Shown here in pieces: positions 1 to 7,481 of a DNA stretch of 64,000 nucleotides. The position numbers were made by a program, and so were the translations under genes. Numbering within the stretch: position 1 is the first letter of the stretch; each line of letters starts with the position of its first letter. Location of the stretch: contig JAALGZ010000021.1 in the NCBI GenBank assembly GCA_015227615.1, positions 186,001 to 250,000 on the forward strand, in the 5' to 3' direction. The notes beneath the pieces were generated by a model, which searched no databases, was not told where the DNA came from, and saw only the letters and a program-made list of their open reading frames with translations. This DNA is from Labyrinthula sp. Ha (lineage: Eukaryota; Sar; Bigyra; Labyrinthulida; Labyrinthulaceae).

Positions 1-3000
1 TTTTCTATGCTCCAAAGCTATATTTTAAGAAGATTATTAAGAAGCTAGCTAAAAGTGACATACTCCAGCTAAAGTTAATATTTTATGATAATTCTAACAA
101 ATATCACATTTCTAGTAGGATGTTAGAGAGCTTGCATTTTCCTTTGGTTTCACACACAATGACATGAATGGGCAGAAATGTTGTATTCTTCTTATCATGA
201 TTTAGAAGTTCTAGATGTTATATTTTCTCAGCAACATGACAATAGCGCAATTAATCCCTAACCTAGAGTAAACCACTCAAGCATTAACCATATATCTTGA
301 AGCCGAGTGCTGTTCTAGACCTGCGCGAGTTAATAAAGTATTTTTTACCTATCTGCTCTAATTCTGGTAGATCATCTACCTATCTGTTACACAACCCCGG
401 ATTATATTAGAAAGTAATTTCATAACACTCTGGTGTCTGAAGGAGACAAAACACGTGTTTATCTGTGCTAATTTTAAAATATCAGAGGAAAAGGCACCAG
501 GGCAATAGCTAGAAATTTTTGTCCACTCTTAGTAGCCTAAGATTAACACTTCTACCAGATCGATATTACTGATCGTGCATTTATTAGCGATTACTGGCTT
601 CAAGGAGAATTTATTAATAACCTAGTCAATTACATTAACCTTAATTTTTCGGCAAGGATCATGTCATTTAGATTTAGAAAGACCGCTACCATCGCAAAAC
701 TACTTTAGCATTATCAGTATTACCCTCTCAATATTCTTAATTTATTCTTATTTTCTTTTAAATGATTTAGAGTTTAATTTTTTAATCCAACTGTGACATA
801 TTTCATCGCGATTTGTAATATATAAGAGTCAGACTGCTTGAAAGTAGGCATTGTCTGTAGTATTGGATTCTACCATATTGATTCATAGCGTGATCAGATT
901 TACTACGGAAGGGAATTTTATCATTGTCCCGTGATCATATGCACGTTTGCTTCATAATAAGCTTCTTTATTTTTGTTAAAGCTAGCCACAGCCGTATATA
1001 GCCATATCTTAAGATACATTTGTGATTTCTTTATCCGGTAACGTTGACTAAATATGACTGAAACAACTCTGTCTCATCTGCAGCAACATTACAAGCCATC
1101 GCAGTATAGCTAACTAAGAAGCAACATGATGAACAAATTAGGTGCTGTGAATAAGGGAAGAGTGTGATTTCTTATCGGGAGCTATTCTGGATGACTAAAT
1201 CAATCTTTGTAGTTGTTTCTAATATATTACGTGGGGAGTGGGAGACTTATTGAGGAGTGAGTTCAACACTCCGTTAAGAAATTCTTTGAGTAATTCACTG
1301 AGCAGGTAAATGAAGAGCTCTTCAAGAAACGGGTTCAGAAGATTGACCGAGGTGTTGACTGAAGAACTAATGAGGAATTAGCTGAGGACCGTATTCAGAA
1401 TATCATTAAATAATTGAGCAAGGAACTCCATCAGGATTTAACCGACCGAGGTTTTCGAGAAATTGAATTAGGATTCCCAAAGATTCTTGACGAGAAATTC
1501 ATTGAGGACTTTAAGTCTTAATGCTGGATGTCCAGGATATTCAATACTTTCAAAACTTGCTGTGGATGAGCTTGAGCATTCTCTGTTTATTAATGAGGAA
1601 TACTCTCAATTCTGAATCTGTAGCATTTAACCTCAGCAGTTCTAGCCACATGGATTCTTCAAACTTTATTCTCTGAGTTAACGCAAATAGATCAACCGAG
1701 TCTATAAACTTTGGGCAGTTGAAGTTTCTATTTTCACAGTTTCAATGCATTTATCTTTCATTTACTACGATTTTCAGGTGAAGGGATACTTTGATGGCAA
1801 ATCTCACTACAGTTTTTGCTTTTTTTCATTTTTGATACTGTAAAGCTGTCTGTTTTCAACCCAATGTTTAGGCATTACAGCTATGAACCTCAACTTGTAA
1901 AGAATAGTCTCATAATTGGGCTTATAATAGTTTGGTAGTATTATTCTGGGCTCCTTCAGCTTATTAGCTACAGAAGAAAAGGGTTTCAGGAAAGGGAGGA
2001 CATAGCTCATTTACTGATATCTTTCATGCGACTTCTGTTTTCTCTAAGTATGGGCTTGCGCTTATAAATTTCGAAGACACAACTAAGTAAATATTTTGGA
2101 CAAAATATCAGTAAACTTCTATTATACAATAATAACATTTTTGTGTAAAATGCAAACACATACTATTTCCTTATTCTTAGCTGACATTTACTCTGTGTTC
2201 TTCAAAAATTTAGAGCAACATAGACATCTTGTAGTCTTTTAGGTAGGAATGCTACTAGTTTTTGAAGCTTACTATCTATCAGCATGTTTCAATCAAAGTA
2301 TTTTTCTAGTCAGGGAATGATCTGGAAAGATCTTTTTGGGGCTTCTGGAAAGAACTTTATTATGCATATATATATATATCAATCTTCCCAATTTTTAACT
2401 TTACTTCACGGTTCAAAACTTCATGCTTACTGCTTTTCATGATAATCAGTATTTTAGAGAAGATGTAATCAATAATTACAAACGGTCTTTTCATATGCAC
2501 CCTTCATAGTCTGAAATTTCTATATTCCTTAGGTTTAGCATTCACCAACCATTTCCATAGCACTCACTCTTTTCTTATTTTCTAGACAACTTTCCACTGG
2601 TATTCTTCTTGTTTCTTAAGCTATTGACCTTCATAGAGTCATAATAATTTGTTTAAACTTTTCTTAGTCTTCACCCTGTATTTTTATTTCTTAATTTACA
2701 TATAAATTTAAGCCATCCTATCAAGAGTACTCAAATTGTCACCAGTTCTAATACTTAGATTTTACGCCTGGACTTGATCATTTATAGTTACTCTACTTGG
2801 TTGAACAAATCCACTTTTTTTTTCTGGATTCAGTTAGTTTGTTTTCAGATTTATGCAGCTCAATATCTCTTGCACATTTTATAACTATGCTAGAATTGGT
2901 ATCCTTAGCTCTCTTTGAATGTGGAGTTCAAGAATGAATAATATTATAATCAAAAATATATTGTTTAATAGCTCTATTTAAAATTTTTTCTTTTATAATC

Positions 3001-3141
3001 TTTTGTATTATTTTAACTTATAGTTTTTGATTCTTCTGTCATCAAAGTTATATAAGAAATAGTAAATATGTATAAGTTAGATCCCTTATATATTAAAATT
3101 TGCTGCTACAAGTTGATAGAGTAAGTCTCTTTACGGACCCC
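1..3141. other. Gene-poor AT-rich stretch
   Basis: No intact gene is supported here. Short open frames are scattered and lack recognisable domains or consistent composition. The only structured part is a Glu/Lys-rich decayed coding stretch near 1248-1521, listed separately. A short TA dinucleotide run lies near 2367-2380. The 3' end of the OTC gene (minus strand) enters at 3142. Confidence 0.6.
1248..1521 (+). pseudogene. Decayed helical-repeat coding relic, family unknown
   Basis: One reading frame stays rich in Glu, Lys, Phe and Leu codons across about 90 codons although it is interrupted several times. It contains loosely repeated helical units of the pattern EEL..+R+Q.I (for example EELFKKRVQKI, then EELAEDRIQNII, then KELHQDLTDRGF). 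The surrounding DNA in the same frame shows no such pattern. This is what an old coding sequence looks like after losing constraint. I do not recognise the family, there is no credible start codon or promoter, and I infer that it is dead. Confidence 0.35.
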
Positions 3142-4170
3142 TTATTTTCCAATTAAGGCATCAGTCTTTCCTAACAAAGTCAAAATCACAGACATAACAG
3201 TCCACATTCTATTCTCAGCCTCATCAAATACCAAACTTCTCTCACTATAAAACACTTTATCATCAACTTCTTCTTTGTGCCTAGGCAAGCAATGTAGGAA
3301 CCTCCAGTCCTCATTTACGCCATTCTTTTGCATCAACTCTTCTGTGACCATGAAACCTTTGAAATCTTTCAGTCTTTTCTTCGCCTCATCCTCTTGTCCC
3401 ATGCTAATCCAAGTATCCGTAACAACAACATCAGCATTTTCTAACCCAGGTGCAAAATCAACAGTCTCTATGAACTCAGCTCCACTCTTTTCAGCTAATC
3501 TGCGAACATCATCCGCTATTTCTGGTTTTATTTCATATCCCTTTGGTGTGACAATTGAGGAATTAATTCCTAACAGAGAACAAGAAAGAAGTAAATCATG
3601 AGCAACATTATTCCCATCTCCAATATAACAAACTTTTATTGTCTCATTCTTCTTATTCTTAAATTCAGGAAACTCTTTTTCTAATGTCTTAATATCTGCC
3701 AGTGCTTGAAGTGGATGATGTACATCACAAAGTGCGTTTATTACTGGAACAGTTGCTGATGTGGCAAGTGTGTGTACAAGTTTATGTTCATGAACACGTG
3801 CGAGAATAATTGAGTTGAATCGAGATAATACTTGAGCAGTATCAAAAACAGTTTCGTTAACTCCAAGTTGAATATCTTCAGAAGATAAAAAAAGAGTTTG
3901 TCCACCAAGTAGATTCATTCCAGTTTCTGTGGATACTCTGGTTCGAGTAGATCTCTTTTGAAAAATTGCTGCTATTGATTTATTCACAAGCGGTTTTGGT
4001 TGATCAACAGAGGATTTGAAAACAGTTTCTAGAGTGTTTGAAAGAGAAAGAACTGCACGGAATTGTTCGGAATTGAAGTCATCTATGCGAAGAAGCGAAG
4101 TGTTTCTCAATGGGTCTAGAATTTTTTGCTCAGTTGCTGTGAAAATCGAGCGTGCAAAGACTTTTTTCAT
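3142..4170 (-). CDS. OTC: Ornithine carbamoyltransferase, mitochondrial type
   Basis: Transfers the carbamoyl group of carbamoyl phosphate to ornithine to give citrulline, in arginine synthesis or the urea cycle. The 342-residue length fits the family. The carbamoyl-phosphate motif STRTR is at residues 74-78, HPLQ at 152-155, a GDGNNVAHD loop at 184-192, the ornithine-closing SMG loop within DTWISMGQE at 252-260, and the catalytic HCLPRH at 293-298, so all key residues are present. The first 35 or so residues are basic and hydroxylated and precede the catalytic fold, consistent with a mitochondrial import signal. The sequence resembles animal and fungal OTCs (RSTRTR.STETG..LLGG). The gene has no intron. 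It is transcribed divergently from NACA across 174 bp that contain a nested inverted repeat. Identification is firm; the mitochondrial location is inferred. Confidence 0.96.
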   Translation of the reverse strand: MKKVFARSIFTATEQKILDPLRNTSLLRIDDFNSEQFRAVLSLSNTLETVFKSSVDQPKPLVNKSIAAIFQKRSTRTRVSTETGMNLLGGQTLFLSSEDIQLGVNETVFDTAQVLSRFNSIILARVHEHKLVHTLATSATVPVINALCDVHHPLQALADIKTLEKEFPEFKNKKNETIKVCYIGDGNNVAHDLLLSCSLLGINSSIVTPKGYEIKPEIADDVRRLAEKSGAEFIETVDFAPGLENADVVVTDTWISMGQEDEAKKRLKDFKGFMVTEELMQKNGVNEDWRFLHCLPRHKEEVDDKVFYSERSLVFDEAENRMWTVMSVILTLLGKTDALIGK

Positions 4171-4344
4171 TGTTGTCCTATGGATGTTCTTGATTTCTTT
4201 CTTTAGATTGGGTTTTATAGAGTAAGAATCGATAAAGAAATATAGTTTATCAATATTAGTTTGATATTATCAAATATCATATATTTCTTTATTTTGGGCA
4301 ATTAAACATAGAAGAAACATATCCAACAAAAAAAAGATAGAAAA
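4171..4344. promoter_or_regulatory. Divergent OTC/NACA promoter with nested inverted repeat
   Basis: These 174 bp separate two divergent start codons, so both promoters must lie here or inside the genes. The core is a symmetrical block: arm ATAAAGAAATATA (4232-4244), a 15-bp palindrome TTTGATATTATCAAA (4260-4274), and the exact reverse complement of the first arm (4280-4292). An inverted CCAAT box (ATTGG) is at 4207-4211. Symmetry of this kind fits a shared bidirectional control site, but no factor is known from the sequence alone. Confidence 0.5.
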
Positions 4345-4944
4345 ATGGCAGCTGCAGATGTAGATCCACCAACCGTCGAAGACGTATCTGATGAGCCAGA
4401 AATCACGGAAGAAACCCCTGTTCCGCAAACTACAGCAGATTTACCTACTCCGCAACCAGCAGCCGCATCCTCCAAGTTAAACAGAGCAGAAAAGAAAGCA
4501 AGAAAATCCTTGGCCAAGTTGAACTTGCAGAGCTTCCCTGGAGTGACTAGAGTAACAATCAAAAAATCAAAAGATATTTTATTTGTGATTAAAAACCCAG
4601 AAGTAATGAAAAGTCCAACAGGAGATACCTACGTGGTATTTGGGGAATGCAAGGTAGAAGACCCAAGCCAACAGGCAGCTGCTCAATTGGCAAATAATTT
4701 GAAAGCTGCACAGGAGAAGGCAAAGATGGAGAAAGAGAGTGGGGATACGGAAGCTGTAGAGGAAGGTGAAAAAGAAGAAGGTGAGAAAGAGGGAGAAGTT
4801 ACTGCTGATGGTGAAGAGAAGTTTAGCGCAAAGGATATTGATCTTGTGATGAAGCAGGCAGAAGTTTCAAAACCTGAAGCAATTGAAGCTTTAGAGAAAG
4901 CTGGAGGAGATATTGTGAATGCAATTATGGAACTCACAGAATAA
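4345..4944 (+). CDS. NACA: Nascent polypeptide-associated complex subunit alpha
   Basis: Subunit of the cytosolic NAC heterodimer, which binds the ribosome exit site, shields new chains and helps prevent mistargeting to the ER. The 199-residue protein has the standard order: an acidic, Pro-rich N-terminus (1-42), the NAC domain with NRAEKKARK at 46-54 and the NPEVMKSP..TYVVFGECKVED strand block at 84-106, an acidic Glu/Lys spacer (127-158), and a UBA domain at about 161-199 (SAKDIDLVM near its start, GDIVNAIMEL near its end). Length and domain order match animal and fungal NACA. The ATG follows an A-rich leader. The gene ends 73 bp from the convergent SAP30/SGF29-like gene, so the two 3' UTRs probably overlap. 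Confidence 0.97.
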   Translation: MAAADVDPPTVEDVSDEPEITEETPVPQTTADLPTPQPAAASSKLNRAEKKARKSLAKLNLQSFPGVTRVTIKKSKDILFVIKNPEVMKSPTGDTYVVFGECKVEDPSQQAAAQLANNLKAAQEKAKMEKESGDTEAVEEGEKEEGEKEGEVTADGEEKFSAKDIDLVMKQAEVSKPEAIEALEKAGGDIVNAIMELTE

Positions 4945-5017
4945 GTTTTAAACAAGAGATAATCTTTTTCCGAAGTTTGAATAAGCAAGACAAAGATTCA
5001 GTTTTAATTTAAAGCCT

Positions 5018-5797
5018 TCATGGAAGATCAACAATCTGCAGGGAATTGACATTCCTTACTTTAACTTCATCATTCTCATCCTTTTCGTCGTCATCAAAAC
5101 GTAAGCCATACTCAACTTCTATATCTCCATCTTCCCCTTTCTTCTTTTCCAACTTTACAACAGTTGCAGCGTATAAACTACTTGTGTTAGGAAAAACAGC
5201 AAGTACTCGATCATTCTTTCCCCTTCTTCGCGCATGAGATCCTTTCATTGAGAAAGGGATTACCATATCGTGTGAAATACTGAACACCCTTGGATTCTCC
5301 TCCAACTCATCTGCATCTTGCAGTTCATAACATTTTGTATCATCATCATATTTAAGAACTGTTGTAACTAACCAATCAGATCCCACCTTTGCAGCTACCA
5401 CACGACCTTCAGCATGAACATCAACTCCTTCTTTCGTCTCTTCTTCAACAGGATTCTCGATTTCATCCATTTCAGCATCATCTAAATCTTGTTCTGGCTC
5501 TGTTTCTTGTGCAAAGTGAGGAATTTCACATCTTTGATATACAGGAGTTTGCTCATAATAATCCAAAAGCTGCTCTTGATGTTTTGTTTGTTGAGTCTCA
5601 CTTAATTTGACAGAGTTGAAGTGTTGTGTGCAGAGAAAACCAAGTTGTTCTTTCGAGACAGAAGTATCCAGATTGTAAGTCCATGCATATTTCTTTAAAC
5701 TTTGTTCAGAAAGATGAGATAAATCTAGTTTTATATGCTTTACAGTCTCTTCAACCTTCTTCTCTTCTTTATTATTTTCTTCTACTTGAGATTCCAT
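5018..5797 (-). CDS. SAP30-like/SGF29-like fusion protein (Sin3-binding segment plus tandem Tudor)
   Basis: A 259-residue acidic protein. Residues 131-254 match the SGF29 C-terminal tandem Tudor domain, the H3K4me3 reader of SAGA and ATAC acetyltransferase complexes: GRVVAAKV, a DW.VTTV strand, acidic D161/D163 where SGF29 binds the H3 N-terminus, and a likely aromatic cage at F202, Y209 and F234 (human SGF29 has Tyr, Tyr and Phe). Residues 23-75 instead fit the Sin3-binding domain of SAP30 (LDLSHLSEQSLKKYAWTYNL, then SKEQL and HFNSVKLSE), a subunit of the Sin3 deacetylase corepressor. The usual SGF29 N-terminal coiled coil is absent from this ORF, unless the 94-aa ORF one base upstream is an extra exon. 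The Tudor call is strong; the SAP30-like call is by pattern only. Confidence 0.8.
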   Translation of the reverse strand: MESQVEENNKEEKKVEETVKHIKLDLSHLSEQSLKKYAWTYNLDTSVSKEQLGFLCTQHFNSVKLSETQQTKHQEQLLDYYEQTPVYQRCEIPHFAQETEPEQDLDDAEMDEIENPVEEETKEGVDVHAEGRVVAAKVGSDWLVTTVLKYDDDTKCYELQDADELEENPRVFSISHDMVIPFSMKGSHARRRGKNDRVLAVFPNTSSLYAATVVKLEKKKGEDGDIEVEYGLRFDDDEKDENDEVKVRNVNSLQIVDLP

Positions 5798-5798
5798 T

Positions 5799-6083
5799 CT
5801 AAAAACTTTTTTTGGCCTTTTTGGACTTTAGATTAATGACGTCATTAAGTGAAAACTGTTTCATTTTTTTCATTTTTGGTATCGTAGAATTGAGTAAGGA
5901 AATACATTGATCATTCTTACTTTCTATGAACTTTTCTTCTGCTGTTGCTAAGAGAAGTTCAGCTTCAGCAATCAGAAAATCTATTTCCTCTGGAATAACT
6001 AGACTTTCTCTATTCTCTAAAAGATATCGTATTTTGAGCTGAAAGCTTGTTGACATCTTTTCACTTCCATACACTTTCCTCAT
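5799..6083 (-). CDS. Small 94-aa ORF, or 5' exon of the SAP30/SGF29-like gene
   Basis: Starts at the first ATG (6083); another ATG at 6056 would give 85 residues. The product is helical and charged (LLENRESLVIPEEIDFLIAE near the middle) with a Lys-rich tail, and I do not recognise it. Its stop codon lies one base from the ATG of the next gene on the same strand, too close for two ordinary genes. Either a dicistronic message is made, or a 28-nt intron (5826-5799, ending TTTTTAG) joins it in frame to the fusion gene, giving 345 residues. The acceptor resembles the proven introns in this window, but the donor GTCCAA does not match their GTA(A/G)A donors. Real coding is likely; its boundary is unresolved. 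Confidence 0.45.
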   Translation of the reverse strand: MRKVYGSEKMSTSFQLKIRYLLENRESLVIPEEIDFLIAEAELLLATAEEKFIESKNDQCISLLNSTIPKMKKMKQFSLNDVINLKSKKAKKSF

Positions 6084-6122
6084 TCTAATATTAGTATGAT
6101 TTTGACAGATTATTCGTTCCAA

Positions 6123-6293
6123 TATTAGAATCAGTTTACGTCATTTTGAATTATAAATATTTAACTCCTTCTAGCGGAAAACTTTTCTGTTTCAAGAAGA
6201 AATTGTCCAATGAGAATGTGACATATGTGTTGACCAATGAAAACCAACCACGACGTGTACGTTAAAATATCTTAATTCAAATTAACAAAGAAA
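6123..6293. promoter_or_regulatory. Divergent promoter shared by the SAP30/SGF29-like gene and calreticulin
   Basis: The region between the two divergent coding units (about 210 bp from the 6083 ATG to the 6294 ATG) holds two forward CCAAT boxes (6207-6211 and 6234-6238). The second belongs to a complete ER stress element, listed separately. A GACGTGT motif (6252-6258) with an ACGT core follows, like a bZIP/UPR site. The presence of the stress element 41 bp before the calreticulin ATG suggests it serves that gene mainly. Confidence 0.55.
6234..6252 (+). promoter_or_regulatory. ER stress response element CCAAT-N9-CCACG
   Basis: CCAAT (6234-6238), exactly nine bases, then CCACG (6248-6252) is a perfect match to the animal ERSE that recruits NF-Y and ATF6/XBP1 at ER chaperone genes. 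It lies 41 bp upstream of a calreticulin ATG, a known ERSE target in mammals. Ten fixed bases with exact spacing are unlikely to occur by chance in so short a promoter. Confidence 0.75.
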
Positions 6294-7481
6294 ATGAAGA
6301 CAACAACAAGTTTAATCTCCTTACTTTCCTTGCATTTGTCGTCCACCAACGCAGAAGCATTTTTCAAAGAAACATTTTCGAATGGAGATTTATCCAACTG
6401 GGTTGAATCAGGAGTAAAAGATGACCTTGGAAAGTTTGAGTTATCTGCCTCGAAGAACTGGAATGTGGATGAAACCGCTGAAGTTGGGTTACGGGTTCCT
6501 GATGATGCAAAGTTTTATGCAATTTCATCAAGGTTGGAAACACCTTTCTCGAATGCAGATAAGGATCTTGTTGTGCAGTTTTCTGTTAAGAACGAGAATA
6601 TGAAATCCAGTGGATTTTGTGGGGGAGGGTACCTTAAGCTATTACCCGAAGGTGTTGATTTGGAAAATTTTGGGGGAGATACAGATTATGAAATTATGTT
6701 TGGTCCAGACATTTGTGGTAGCACATCTCGGGTTCACTTAATCTTCAACTATAAAGGAGAAAACTTGCTCAAGACTGATGACATCAAGTTGAATTATAAG
6801 GACAAGAACGAGCTGACTCATCTTTATACTCTTATTGTTAGACCTGACAACACTTATGAAGTCTTTGTTGATGAAGAATCGAGAGCTTCTGGTGAGTTAA
6901 CCGAAGAATGGGATTTTCCATCAAAAGAAATCCCTGATGCTGAAGATAAGAAGCCGGAAGATTGGGTTGACGATGAAATGATGGACGATCCTGAGGACGA
7001 GAAGCCAGAAGGTTATGATGACATTCCCAAAAAAATACCTGATCCCGAAGCAGAAAAACCAGATGACTGGGATGATGAGGATGACGGAGAGTGGGAGCCA
7101 CCTTTGATCAAAAATCCCGAATATAAAGGGGTTTGGAAGCCGAAAAAAATTAAAAATCCCGATTATAAAGGAAAATGGATCCAAAAAAAACTGCCAAATC
7201 CTGATTATGATGACAAAGTTTATTTAAGGAAAAACATTGGCGCTGTTGGATTTGAGTTGTGGATCGTAAACAGTGGATCAATCTTTGATAACATATATGT
7301 TGGAGATTCTTTGGATGAAGCAAGGGATATGGCTAAGAAGACATATGGAGTTATCAAGGAGACTGAGGAAGAGGTTAGGGACGCATACAAAGAGAAGAAG
7401 AAGGCTGAAGAGGAAGCTGCTAAAGCGGTAGAGGAAGAACAAGACGAGGAGGAAGAAGAGGAGGAGAAAACTGAGTTATAA
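6294..7481 (+). CDS. CALR: Calreticulin
   Basis: ER-lumenal, calcium-binding lectin chaperone for monoglucosylated glycoproteins. The 395 residues follow the family plan: signal peptide (about 1-20), globular lectin domain with the signature CGGGYLK (109-115) and the disulphide pair C109/C141, a proline-rich P-domain with three IPDP..KPEDW-type repeats (about 213-261) and three G.W.P..I.NP.YKG-type repeats (265-307), the return of the globular domain (LWIVNSGSIFDNIYV), and a short acidic C-tail. It ends in KTEL, not the usual KDEL or HDEL. No membrane segment follows, which excludes calnexin. An exact ER stress element lies in the promoter, pointing to unfolded-protein-response control. No intron is present. 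Confidence 0.97.
   Translation: MKTTTSLISLLSLHLSSTNAEAFFKETFSNGDLSNWVESGVKDDLGKFELSASKNWNVDETAEVGLRVPDDAKFYAISSRLETPFSNADKDLVVQFSVKNENMKSSGFCGGGYLKLLPEGVDLENFGGDTDYEIMFGPDICGSTSRVHLIFNYKGENLLKTDDIKLNYKDKNELTHLYTLIVRPDNTYEVFVDEESRASGELTEEWDFPSKEIPDAEDKKPEDWVDDEMMDDPEDEKPEGYDDIPKKIPDPEAEKPDDWDDEDDGEWEPPLIKNPEYKGVWKPKKIKNPDYKGKWIQKKLPNPDYDDKVYLRKNIGAVGFELWIVNSGSIFDNIYVGDSLDEARDMAKKTYGVIKETEEEVRDAYKEKKKAEEEAAKAVEEEQDEEEEEEEKTEL

Noticed and set aside
6294-7481. Calnexin as the identity of the lectin chaperone
   Set aside because: There is no membrane segment, the C-tail is short and acidic and ends in an ER retrieval-like signal, as in calreticulin.
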